Assembly (NCBI GenBank): GCA_005889535.1
Contig: VBHC01000134.1
Span: 1-44,467 of the forward strand
DNA: 44,467 bases
Source of the DNA: Chloroflexota bacterium
GTDB taxonomy: Bacteria > Chloroflexota > Dormibacteria > CF-121
Direction of reading: 5' to 3'
Of the stretch, positions 9,274 through 18,169 are shown in pieces (the stretch's first letter is position 1; each line of letters starts with the position of its first letter). Under the pieces are notes generated by a model. It was not told the origin of the DNA. It saw only the letters and a program-made list of their open reading frames with translations, and ran no database searches. A program made the position numbers and the translations under genes.

Positions 9274-9325
9274 GTACTGTACAAAGCGGCCGCAGTCGCT
9301 GCTAAGTTCAAGGAGGAGCTCGCAA

Positions 9326-9685
9326 ATGAAGTACGTGCTGCTGTTCACCGATAGCAAGGACCGCGCCAGCCAGTGGGACGCCATGCCAGAGGCCCAGAGG
9401 CAGGCGGCCTACGGCCCCATCAACCAGTGGTTCGGGAAATACTCGAGCAAGATCACGGGGGGCCACGAGCTGCAACCGGAGCGCACCGCGACCACGATCA
9501 GATTCAACAATGGCAAACCGGTGGTCACCGACGGCCCCTTCATCGAGGGCAAGGAAACGATCGGCGGCTACGCGGAGGTCACCGTGGCCGACCTGGACGA
9601 GGCGATCGCGATGGCCAAGGAATGGCCAACCGGCGGACCGGTCGAAGTGCGTCCGGTGATCGACCGCGGCGAGCCGCAGCGCTGA
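9326..9685 (+). CDS. YCII/DGPF-domain protein
   Basis: MKYVLLFTDSKD...VVTDGPFIEGKETIGGYAEVTVADLDEAIAMAKEWP...VEVRPV; canonical TDGPF; strong SD AAGGAGG upstream. Confidence 0.9.
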   Translation: MKYVLLFTDSKDRASQWDAMPEAQRQAAYGPINQWFGKYSSKITGGHELQPERTATTIRFNNGKPVVTDGPFIEGKETIGGYAEVTVADLDEAIAMAKEWPTGGPVEVRPVIDRGEPQR

Positions 9686-10893
9686 TCGAGCCCCAGTCCG
9701 CGACCGACGCCGCGCTCACCGCCGTTTTCCGGGAGGAGGCTGGCCGGCTGACCGCGGCGTTGGTCCGGGCGCTGGGGGATTTCGACCTGGCGGAAGAGCT
9801 GGTCCAGGAGGCGCTGCTCGAGGCGGTCGAGCACTGGCCGGCAGACGGCATTCCGCAGAAACCGGGTGCCTGGCTACTGACGACCGCACGCCGCAAGGCG
9901 GCCGACCAGTTCCGGCGCCGGGCTCGCTATCGAGAGAAGCTCGCTCAGCTCGAAGGAGAGGCCATGGGCGTTGATACCGTGGAAGGCGATGATCGGCTCC
10001 GGCTGATCTTCACCTGCTGCCATCCGGCCCTGTCACGCGAGGCACAGGTTGCCCTGACCCTGCGCGCGGTGGCCGGACTCACGACGGCGGAAATTGCGCG
10101 CGCGTTCATCACGAGCGAGGCCACGATCGCGCAGCGCATCGTGCGGGCAAAGCGCAAGATCGTGGAGGCGAACATCCCGTACCGCGTCCCGGCTGAACGG
10201 GAGATGGCCGACCGGCTTGATGAGGTCCTGGCCGTGCTCTACCTGATGTTCAACGAGGGTTACCTGGCGACCGCGGGAGCGCGGGCGTCGCGGCGCGACC
10301 TCGCCGAAGACGCGGCCTGGCTGGCCGGGCTGATGGTGCGGTTGATGCCACACGAGCCCGAAGTCCTTGGCCTGCTGGCGCTGATGCGTCTCCACCTCGC
10401 CCGCGCCGAGTCGAGGTTTGATGAGGCAGGCGGCCTGATGCTGCTGCAAGACCAGGATCGCGGCCGCTGGGACCGGGAGCGGATCGCCTCCGGGATATCG
10501 CTGCTGCAGCGGGCCGCCGGTTTGCGGCGGCCAGGGCCGTACCAGCTGCAGGCCGCGATTGCCGCGTGCCACGCCGGGGCGGCCAGCTGGGCACAGACCG
10601 ACTGGCAGCAGATCATCGCGCTGTACGACGCGCTCCTGGCCCTCACGCCGTCGCCCGTCGCCCAGCTGAACCGCGCCATCGCCCGGCGCTACCTCGACGG
10701 GGCGCAGGCCGCTCTGGATGACGTCGAGGCGCTGGCAGACGCCCTCGCCAACTATTACCTGTTTCACGCGACACGGGCTGAGCTGCTCCGCGACCTGGGT
10801 CGTGATTCCGAAGCCCGCCTGGCCGTGAGCCGCGCGTTGAGTCTCACAGCAAACCCCGCCGAGCGCGCCCTACTCGAGAAACGGCTGGCCTGA
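9622..10893 (+). CDS. ECF42-type RNA polymerase sigma factor with C-terminal TPR-like extension
   Basis: FREEAGRLTAALVRALGDFDLAEELVQEALLEAVEHWPADGIPQKPGAWLLTTARRKAADQFRR...FTCCHPALSREAQVALTLRAVAGLTTAEIARAFITSEATIAQRIVRAKRKI; adjacent to DGPF gene. Start uncertain: ATG 9622 or CTG 9682. Confidence 0.88.
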   Translation: MANRRTGRSASGDRPRRAAALIEPQSATDAALTAVFREEAGRLTAALVRALGDFDLAEELVQEALLEAVEHWPADGIPQKPGAWLLTTARRKAADQFRRRARYREKLAQLEGEAMGVDTVEGDDRLRLIFTCCHPALSREAQVALTLRAVAGLTTAEIARAFITSEATIAQRIVRAKRKIVEANIPYRVPAEREMADRLDEVLAVLYLMFNEGYLATAGARASRRDLAEDAAWLAGLMVRLMPHEPEVLGLLALMRLHLARAESRFDEAGGLMLLQDQDRGRWDRERIASGISLLQRAAGLRRPGPYQLQAAIAACHAGAASWAQTDWQQIIALYDALLALTPSPVAQLNRAIARRYLDGAQAALDDVEALADALANYYLFHATRAELLRDLGRDSEARLAVSRALSLTANPAERALLEKRLA

Positions 10894-10917
10894 GATGAAG
10901 TCGCTTCCGGCCTAGGA

Positions 10918-11100
10918 TTGAATGCCGTGCGCAGCTTGATGACTCTGGGGCTCGGGTGCAGCGGGTGCGTCACCCTGATCGGAATCCTCTTGAGCGTGAC
11001 GCTTGTCGCGATCCACGTAGGGTTTCCCTTGGTGGTGGTCGGGGTGCTTGGTCTGATCGGCTTCGGGATCGGGCGGGCGGTATTTCGGGAACCCGTCTGA
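10918..11100 (+). CDS. small membrane protein, 60 aa
   Basis: Two hydrophobic segments; located between the sigma factor and GH15 genes; TTG start. Confidence 0.4.
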   Translation: MNAVRSLMTLGLGCSGCVTLIGILLSVTLVAIHVGFPLVVVGVLGLIGFGIGRAVFREPV

Positions 11101-12953
11101 GCGACTACGACCTTCGTTATCCGCCAATTGCCGATTACGGAATGATTGGCGACCTGCGCTCCGCTGCGCTGGTCAGCAAGCAGGGTTCGATCGACTGGAT
11201 GTGCCTGCCCCGCTTCGACAGCCCGTGGGTGTTCGGCCGGCTGCTGGATTGGGACAAAGGCGGATTTCTCCAACTCACTCCAGCGCTTGAAGGCGCCAGC
11301 ATGTTCCGCCAGTACCGGCGCGACTCCAACGTGCTCCAGACGATCTGGACGCTCGAACATTCCCGCATGCGGGTCGTCGACTTCATGCCCGTCGCGGTGC
11401 CGGGCAAGAAGCTGAAGCCCCCGGAGTCACTCCGGCTCATTCGAATGCTGCAGCCGCTGGCCGGCCGGACGGAATGGAAGCTGACCTTCAAGCCCCGCTT
11501 TGATTACGGTCGGCAGCTGCCCAGCCTGCGCGAGCTGCGGCCGGGATTGGTTGCTGCCTACGGTGAAGACGCCGGCGTGTTCCTTCAATATCCCGATGCG
11601 GCGACGCTCGAGCTCGCCGACGGCGCCGCCGTGATCACCGGCCGCATCATGCCCGGTCACCGAGCCGCCATTCTGCTGCATTATGCTGGCGCCCGGTCGG
11701 TCCCGGCCGCGATCGGCATCGATGTGGCGCATGCGATTCTGCACCAGACCGACGACTACTGGATGAATTGGCTGCGCTCCACGACCTACCGAGGGCGGTT
11801 CGATGAGCCGCTGCACCGGTCTGCGCTGGCACTCAAGCTGATGCAGCACCTACCGACCGGGGCGTTTGTGGCGGCGCCCACCACTTCCCTGCCCGAAAGC
11901 GTTGGCGGCTCGCTGAACTGGGACTATCGATACAGCTGGGTACGGGACACGTCCGACCTGGTTAATGCGCTCGGCGAGATGGGCTTCGACGACGAGGCAG
12001 ATGGCTTCCTCCGATGGGTGCGCGCGGCCCACGATCGGCACCCCAAAGACTTCAAGATCATGTACAGGATCGACGGTGACGATCGCCTACCCGAGTTCGT
12101 CCTGGACGAGCTCGAAGGCTATCGGAGATCGAAACCGGTGCGGATCGGCAACGCCGCGGTCGACCAGGTGCAGCTCGACATGTATGGCGAGTTGATGCAG
12201 ACCGCCTATACGTGCTGGCAGTCGAGAAAAACGCTCCCCAAGCCGCGCCGAGAGATCTTGCTGCAGGTGGTCGACCACATCCTCGCGTCCTGGGAGAAGG
12301 AAGATTCAGGCATCTGGGAGTCGCGGCGCCGGCCTCGCCGCTACCTCTACTCGCAGGTGATGTTGTGGGTTGGGCTGGACCGGGCGCTCAAGCTGGACCG
12401 GGGACTGCGTATGGGCACCGTGCGCCGGGCCGCGGCCAAGCGCACCCGGGCGCTGATCAAGCGGCAGGTGCTGGAGCTCGGCTATGACGAGGAGATTGGC
12501 GCCTTCACCCAGGCGCTGGGTCACAAGGACCTGGACGCCACGGCACTCGCGGTGCCGATGTACGAGATGCTGCCGGCGACCGATCCACGGGTGGTGTCGA
12601 CGGTCCGCGTCCTCCAGGAGAAGCTGACCAACCATGGCTTCCTTTACCGATACGTGCCGGAAGAGTCAGAGTTTCACCAGCCTGAGGGCGTGTTCATCAT
12701 CTGCACGCTTTGGCTGGTGAACGTCCTGGCTCAGATGGGCCGGCTCGAGGAGGCGGAGGAGCTTTTCAGCCGGGTCACCGAGACGGCCAACGACCTCGGT
12801 CTCTTCGCCGAAGAATACGACCCGACGACCGGCGAGATGTTAGGAAACTTTCCCCAGGCATTTACGCACCTCTCGGTGATCAACGCGATCTTCAACCTCG
12901 AAGGTCGGCCGTCTGGCAAGGGGCGCCGTTCCGGCCGCGGCGGTGGCGGATAA
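11097..12953 (+). CDS. glycoside hydrolase family 15 (glucoamylase/trehalase-like)
   Basis: YPPIADYGMIGDLRSAALVSKQGSIDWMCLPRFDSPWVFGRLLD; NWDYRYSWVRDTSDLVNAL; CTLWLVNVLAQMGRLEEAEELF. Start uncertain (CTG 11097 or ATG 11142). Confidence 0.9.
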   Translation: MSDYDLRYPPIADYGMIGDLRSAALVSKQGSIDWMCLPRFDSPWVFGRLLDWDKGGFLQLTPALEGASMFRQYRRDSNVLQTIWTLEHSRMRVVDFMPVAVPGKKLKPPESLRLIRMLQPLAGRTEWKLTFKPRFDYGRQLPSLRELRPGLVAAYGEDAGVFLQYPDAATLELADGAAVITGRIMPGHRAAILLHYAGARSVPAAIGIDVAHAILHQTDDYWMNWLRSTTYRGRFDEPLHRSALALKLMQHLPTGAFVAAPTTSLPESVGGSLNWDYRYSWVRDTSDLVNALGEMGFDDEADGFLRWVRAAHDRHPKDFKIMYRIDGDDRLPEFVLDELEGYRRSKPVRIGNAAVDQVQLDMYGELMQTAYTCWQSRKTLPKPRREILLQVVDHILASWEKEDSGIWESRRRPRRYLYSQVMLWVGLDRALKLDRGLRMGTVRRAAAKRTRALIKRQVLELGYDEEIGAFTQALGHKDLDATALAVPMYEMLPATDPRVVSTVRVLQEKLTNHGFLYRYVPEESEFHQPEGVFIICTLWLVNVLAQMGRLEEAEELFSRVTETANDLGLFAEEYDPTTGEMLGNFPQAFTHLSVINAIFNLEGRPSGKGRRSGRGGGG

Positions 12954-12967
12954 AATCGACTAGCCGC

Positions 12968-13061
12968 GGAGCGGTCGCCTAGTCTGGTCGAGGGCGCGGC
13001 ACTGGAAATGCCGTAACCGGGGTAACTCGGTTCGCGAGTTCGAATCTCGCCCGCTCCGCCA
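12968..13061 (+). tRNA. tRNA-Ser (anticodon GGA), CCA encoded
   Basis: Acceptor GGAGCGG/CCGCTCC + G73 + CCA; anticodon arm CGGCA-CTGGAAA-TGCCG; T arm GCGAG-TTCGAAT-CTCGC; long class II variable arm. Confidence 0.95.
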
Positions 13062-13145
13062 CCACGTCTAGTAGCGACTCAGGCGATGGGCTGACCACGT
13101 TGATTGACGTTCCTTCATCATTAGGTGTATCGGGCGGCACGTTGC

Positions 13146-13943
13146 TCAGGCCGCGGCGCCGCAATCGGTCAGGGCGCCACTGACCCAGGCGAACGCTTCC
13201 TCGTGAGAAGGAAAGACTGGTCCCTCGTTGACCACGACGAGGAACCCCGCAGTTTGGGCGGCCGTCGAAAGCAGAGCGTCGCAGGGCGAAGCCGAGCTCG
13301 GAAACTGAACGACGTCGAGCTCGGCAACGGCTCTGCTGGATCCATCAGCGCCGACCTTGAGCATCGCCGCTTTCACGGCGTTCCGGCTCTGGACGGCGAC
13401 GTCGGCTGTGCTCATCGAAGGATGCCCAGCCCTGAGGTCGACTCGCGCCTGGCCGGCTCCGCTTGAGAGGCGGAAGTTGACGAGCGCCTGGGGTAGCTCC
13501 CGGTCGGGGATCGAGGCCAGATACATGGGAGGACGGGCGGCCGCCCCCGCGCCGGGAGGGCACAGGCCAGCCGCGTTCACCTGGACGACTACCAGCGCCG
13601 GCCCCGCGAGATGGGCGCTTACCGACTTGAGCGTGGCGCAGAAGGGCACGGTGATTCCGAGGAAGACATGGCCTCCGACGTTCGCGGAGCCGTCCCACGG
13701 ATCGGGTCGGTGGAAGGAGGCCGCAACCGGCTGCAACAGGGCATCCAGCTCGGGCTCGGAGCGGGCGGCCACCAGGTCCGGCGGTCCCGGGGTATAGGGG
13801 CCGCCCGCGCCGATCAGCTGAATGTCAAGGCTGCCCGACGGCCGGGGGCTGGGAGTCCCCTGCGAGGAAGGTCCGAGCCCGAGGCACCCACACAGGAGGA
13901 CAGCCACGGAGCCTGCGAGCGCCACAACCGGAGTGCGCTTCAT
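13146..13943 (-). CDS. hypothetical lipoprotein
   Basis: MKRTPVVALAGSVAVLLCGCLGLGPSSQG: signal peptide with lipobox-like Cys; no recognised domain. Confidence 0.7.
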   Translation of the reverse strand: MKRTPVVALAGSVAVLLCGCLGLGPSSQGTPSPRPSGSLDIQLIGAGGPYTPGPPDLVAARSEPELDALLQPVAASFHRPDPWDGSANVGGHVFLGITVPFCATLKSVSAHLAGPALVVVQVNAAGLCPPGAGAAARPPMYLASIPDRELPQALVNFRLSSGAGQARVDLRAGHPSMSTADVAVQSRNAVKAAMLKVGADGSSRAVAELDVVQFPSSASPCDALLSTAAQTAGFLVVVNEGPVFPSHEEAFAWVSGALTDCGAAA

Positions 13944-14135
13944 CTGACATTTGTAACGGCGCAGATCAATGAGTCCGCCACGTCTCGGACCAGCGTGTTG
14001 CAGAAGGCTGTGATGGCGAAGAGGCAAACCGTTAGCGCATACATCCGCCGATCATTGAGGAGCGTCTTACGGCGACGAAGAAATCCAGGCGGAAGAAAGT
14101 AGCCGGGATAGCGAGCCTTTAACGATCAAGGGTTA

Positions 14136-15152
14136 CTACGGGCGCAGCAGAACCTTGATCGCACGGCGCTCGTCCATCGCGCGATATGCCTCGCCTACCT
14201 GGTCGAGAGGCAGGGTCAGGTCGAAGACCTTGCCTGGGTTTATCTTTCCCTTCCACACCAGGTCGATCAGCTCGGGCAGGAAGCGGCGCACTGGGGCAGG
14301 GCCCCCGTGGAGGTGGATGTGGGAGTAGAAGAGCTGCTCGCCATCGAGCTCGACCCCGTGCGGAACGCCAACGTAGCCCACGGACCCGCCAGGGCGGGTC
14401 GAACGGATCGCCTGCATCATCGACTGTTGGGTGCCTACGCACTCCAGTACCGCGTCAGCACCGACTCCGTTGGTCAACTCCTTGATGCGGACCACGCCAT
14501 CGTCCCCGCGCTCCGTCACGATGTCGGTCGCGCCAAACTCGCAGGCGAGCCTCTGCCTCGACTGGTGACGGCTCATCGCGATGATCCGCTCGGCGCCCAT
14601 CTGCTTGGCGGATAGGACACCCAGGAGGCCGACCGCGCCGTCACCGACGACCGCTACCGTCGAGCCGGGCTGCACATTCGCTGCGTTGGCGGCGAACCAG
14701 CCGGTGCCCATGACGTCGGAGAGCGAAAGCAGGCTCGGGATCAAGTCCTCCGGAGGAACGCCCGGGGTGGGCACCAGGGTGCCGTCCGCGAGCGGGACGC
14801 GCAGCAGGCTCGCCTGCGCACCGCCCACGAACTCGGAGTGCTGGCAGGACGTCTGATATCCGACCCGGCAGTTGGGACAGGTGTTGTCGGACGCGAAGAA
14901 CGAACCGATCACGAACTGGCCGGGCTGGATGGAGACGACCTCGCTGCCGACCTCCTCAACGGTGCCGCAGTACTCGTGGCCCATCGGGGTTGGCTCGGTG
15001 ACCGGATTGGCACCGCGGTATGGCCACAGGTCCGACCCGCATACGCACGTGGCCGAGATCCGGATGATGGCATCTGTCGACTTGATGATCGTCGGGACGT
15101 CGCGCTCCTCGAAGCGCACATCGCGCGGGGCGTACAGAACAGCTCCTCGCAT
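14136..15152 (-). CDS. zinc-dependent alcohol dehydrogenase family protein (MDR)
   Basis: MRGAVLYAPRDVRFEE; CVCGSDLWPYRG; PMGHEYCGTVEEVGSEV; AVVGDGAVGLLGVLSAKQMGAERII Rossmann motif. Confidence 0.92.
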   Translation of the reverse strand: MRGAVLYAPRDVRFEERDVPTIIKSTDAIIRISATCVCGSDLWPYRGANPVTEPTPMGHEYCGTVEEVGSEVVSIQPGQFVIGSFFASDNTCPNCRVGYQTSCQHSEFVGGAQASLLRVPLADGTLVPTPGVPPEDLIPSLLSLSDVMGTGWFAANAANVQPGSTVAVVGDGAVGLLGVLSAKQMGAERIIAMSRHQSRQRLACEFGATDIVTERGDDGVVRIKELTNGVGADAVLECVGTQQSMMQAIRSTRPGGSVGYVGVPHGVELDGEQLFYSHIHLHGGPAPVRRFLPELIDLVWKGKINPGKVFDLTLPLDQVGEAYRAMDERRAIKVLLRP

Positions 15153-15307
15153 CGCTTACCTCCTTTCTTCATTGTGCACGCCACCAAGGCGTGGCGAGCG
15201 GCTCTTGACCGCGGGCTCGCTCTCAGGATATGGAGGCCGCCGTAATTCCTGGCCCGAAGCTACGGCGTTTCCGGAAACAGGGTTCCGCCAAGCGGTCAAC
15301 CGCCAGT

Positions 15308-15335
15308 CCTTCGGGCACAAGCAGCTGCCCGAAGG
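15308..15335. other. 10-bp perfect stem-loop upstream of first LQR-motif gene
   Basis: CCTTCGGGCA-CAAGCAGC-TGCCCGAAGG. Confidence 0.6.
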
Positions 15336-15399
15336 GGAATGCAGTCAGCCAGCAGATGCCCGACGGCTTGGCTGTGAATTCCTTGACGGATGGTGGCAA

Positions 15400-16569
15400 A
15401 TGCTCACCATTGAATCGATGGACCGACGTGTCCAGAAATCGACGCGTGCCCAGGAATCCGGTGAGGCTAAGCGCCGGGCTATCCCGTCGGCGAGGCTGGT
15501 CCAAGGCGCGGAAGGGTCGCTGGGCGATCACCTTTTTGACCTGCAGCGTAAAGCGGGGAATGCCGCGGTCACGGCCATGCTGCTCCAACGGGCTGGCCCG
15601 GCACCGGCGCCGGCGGATGCAGGCGTTACGCCCACTGTGGCCCCCGGCGGTCCAGCCACGACCACCGCCGGCGGAACCCCAGATGCCGCAACGACGCCGA
15701 CGCCGGTCGATCCGGACGTCCAGACTCTCTGGGACGCGAATACCGCCATGCAGGCCAGCTTCGGCAACGACGTCCACAAGTTTCAGAAAGACACGCAGGA
15801 CCAGTGGACGGCAACCTCTTCCAAGGCCTGGTTCAGCAACGACATCAAAAACTACCGGCAGTACGTGCCAACTTACGTCTCGGTTGGGATTACGAATCTC
15901 GGAAACTGGATCGACGCGAATATCTCGACGGCTCACTTCTTAGGCCTCAAGGCGCAGACGAACAAGGACATTCAAGCCTCGCTCACCACGGCGTCCACCG
16001 CCATCCTGGCGGCCGGCGCCGACCATGGAGTAACGACGTTCGAGGGGTTCAACGTCCGCATGATCAGGGGCTCGACAACCTCGTTGATCCTGCACGCGGT
16101 CGGAAGGGCGGTCGACATCAACAGCAGCACGAATCCACAATTCCGAGAAGACCTTGGACACGACAGCGCGAAGCTGGCCAGCCTGTTTCGGGTGATCCAG
16201 ACGGTGACCGGGACCGACGTGAAGTCGACCTCCGACTATGCGAGTCAGCAAACCGCCAGCGAGACATTCAAGACGACCTTCAGCGCTGCCTGGGTGGCCA
16301 CCCAGAAGACCGAGCTAGAGACGCGCAAGAAAGCGGCCGCCGCTGCGCCGACTGATGCCGGCGCCAAACAGAAGTTTCAAGACCAGCAACAGTTGGTCAA
16401 CGATGTCGCCGCCGTTCGTTCAACCCTGGATGGCTACGCCAGCACGGGTTTCCTCACCTTGAAGAAGGTCGTCGTGGATCAGCTCGTCGCTGCCGGCTTC
16501 ACCTGGGGAGGAAGTTGGAACGACGCCAAGGACTACATGCATTTCGAGAAGGGCGCCGTTGGGCCCTGA
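15400..16569 (+). CDS. LQRxAGNxAV-motif protein with C-terminal M15-type (endolysin-like L-Ala-D-Glu / D,D-) peptidase domain
   Basis: N-term DLQRKAGNAAVTAMLLQRAG followed by Pro/Ala/Thr-rich linker; C-term LHAVGRAVDIN (HxxGxAxD) and GFTWGGSWNDAKDYMHFE. Confidence 0.8.
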   Translation: MLTIESMDRRVQKSTRAQESGEAKRRAIPSARLVQGAEGSLGDHLFDLQRKAGNAAVTAMLLQRAGPAPAPADAGVTPTVAPGGPATTTAGGTPDAATTPTPVDPDVQTLWDANTAMQASFGNDVHKFQKDTQDQWTATSSKAWFSNDIKNYRQYVPTYVSVGITNLGNWIDANISTAHFLGLKAQTNKDIQASLTTASTAILAAGADHGVTTFEGFNVRMIRGSTTSLILHAVGRAVDINSSTNPQFREDLGHDSAKLASLFRVIQTVTGTDVKSTSDYASQQTASETFKTTFSAAWVATQKTELETRKKAAAAAPTDAGAKQKFQDQQQLVNDVAAVRSTLDGYASTGFLTLKKVVVDQLVAAGFTWGGSWNDAKDYMHFEKGAVGP

Positions 16570-18145
16570 GCTCGACCGCGCCAGTCATGCAAAGGATCCG
16601 CAACGGCACCAGACGCTGCGGACCGCAAAGGCGTCCGAGCGGGCCCCGACTCAGTACGGCCTTGATCTCGGCCGGCGGCTCCCGTGCTCCATCCTTACTC
16701 CAGCGGCTGTGCTCGCGCTTCAGCGAATCGCTGGAAATAGTTCGGTTGCCAGTGTCCTGGAGCAGAAACCCACGCTCCAGCGAGATATTGGCTGGGAGGG
16801 GGCGTCGAAAGAAGGACACGCCTGGAACGCCAAGGGTGGCAGGCAGGAGGTTGGAGGCATACTTCGCCTTCCGCTCGACGGGCTGGCGGTGGGGCTGCAG
16901 TCAAAAACGGCGACGGCGTATAAGCCAGACCCCACGGATCCCACAAAGTGGATTCCATACGCGGAAGGGACGGCCGTGCCGGGGCTGTCCCCGGAGTCGG
17001 CGACCGGAAAAGCCGATACCGGACGGGCGCTCGTGTTGTTGCCCCAGTCGCTGACCGCCGATGATGCGTTCAGTGACAAGCAGGGGACGATCGATGTCGT
17101 CATCTTCCTTCACGGTCACACCGAAGGCACGAATCGCCCATTCGCCGGCTGGCGGGCTCTCTCGACGAAGGCCCCCAAAAACAAGTACTGCCAGGGAATG
17201 TACAAAGAGGACGAGCCGGGTAACCCCCCAGTTCGCGACACGAGCGATACGGCTCCAGTTCGCGATGTGGCACTCGATCAGGCCGAGCAGCAGCTGGAGG
17301 CAAGCGGCGAACAACGCACGATCATGATCTTGCCCCAGGGCGGGCTCCATTCACAGTTCGGCAAGGGAGGGGACTACAGCTTCAACTCAACGGACTTTGT
17401 TGGCAAGATCATCGAACGACTGAAGGCCGAGGGCAAACTGAAGACTACAAAAGGCTCACAAGACATTGTGCGTACCGTCAGCATGGCTGGGCACAGCGGT
17501 GCGGGAACAACGCTCTCAGCGATGGCAGCGGCCTCGGTCGACCAGATGAAGGCTGGCAAGCCGCCGCCTCTCACGGGCGACCTGGTCTTATTCGATGCAA
17601 TCAACGGCGATTCGCAGCTCGGGCATTTCGAAGACTGGGCGAAAATGCGCTTGGACGCCGACCTGCTCGCGCTCAAGAATAACCCCGCTGGCAAGAGGAT
17701 CACCTACCTGCAAAATGCCCCAAAGCTGCGCGGTTACTACAGCACAGGCGAAGACAATGGAGGATACGAACGTCGGTATGTGGACCTCCAGAATACGATC
17801 AAATTATGGTTTAGCCAGCATGCGGCCGAGCTCGCGCCGCTGGATGTTGCTGGGTGCCTTTACGAGAATTTTTTCGTTCTCAATCCCATCCCGGTCTCGC
17901 ATGAGGAGCTGATGCGAGGGGTCAAAGCCGACCAGAGTCGGAACGAAGCCGGACCGGGTGGGGGCGATGCGGGCACCATCCTCGATGCGCTCCATGCGCT
18001 GCATCCCCAGTTCAAGACCTGCCAGGCGCTACCAGACTTAACCGTTCCCGATGCAACAAAGCAACCCTCAAAACACCGGGCGCGTGAGGGAGCTCACAAG
18101 GGGGCGGCCGAAGAGGAGAAGACGCCGTCAGCCGTAGGGCATTAG
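16559..18145 (+). CDS. LQRxAGNxAV-motif protein with alpha/beta-hydrolase-like domain
   Basis: N-term LALQRIAGNSSVASVLEQKPTLQRD; VVIFLHGHTEG (oxyanion-type) and VSMAGHSGAGTTLSAM (GxSxG elbow); overlaps upstream gene by 11 bp. Confidence 0.75.
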   Translation: MGPELDRASHAKDPQRHQTLRTAKASERAPTQYGLDLGRRLPCSILTPAAVLALQRIAGNSSVASVLEQKPTLQRDIGWEGASKEGHAWNAKGGRQEVGGILRLPLDGLAVGLQSKTATAYKPDPTDPTKWIPYAEGTAVPGLSPESATGKADTGRALVLLPQSLTADDAFSDKQGTIDVVIFLHGHTEGTNRPFAGWRALSTKAPKNKYCQGMYKEDEPGNPPVRDTSDTAPVRDVALDQAEQQLEASGEQRTIMILPQGGLHSQFGKGGDYSFNSTDFVGKIIERLKAEGKLKTTKGSQDIVRTVSMAGHSGAGTTLSAMAAASVDQMKAGKPPPLTGDLVLFDAINGDSQLGHFEDWAKMRLDADLLALKNNPAGKRITYLQNAPKLRGYYSTGEDNGGYERRYVDLQNTIKLWFSQHAAELAPLDVAGCLYENFFVLNPIPVSHEELMRGVKADQSRNEAGPGGGDAGTILDALHALHPQFKTCQALPDLTVPDATKQPSKHRAREGAHKGAAEEEKTPSAVGH

Positions 18146-18169
18146 TGGCGGCGCGCGGGCGGAACAAGG

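Noticed and set aside
14013-14102. 29-aa basic ORF MAKRQTVSAYIRRSLRSVLRRRRNPGGRK
   Set aside because: Too short, no clear RBS, no recognisable homology; could be chance.
12968-15903. tRNA-Ser as an integration site for an island reaching into the LQR cassette (shared CGAATCTCG at 13040 and about 15893)
   Set aside because: Only a 9-bp match, expected by chance; no integrase or direct repeat of the tRNA 3' end was seen.
15230-15943. Alternative frame-2 ORF of 237 aa over the first LQR-motif gene
   Set aside because: Arg/Ser/Pro-rich low-quality translation; the frame-1 product has the LQR motif and M15 signatures.
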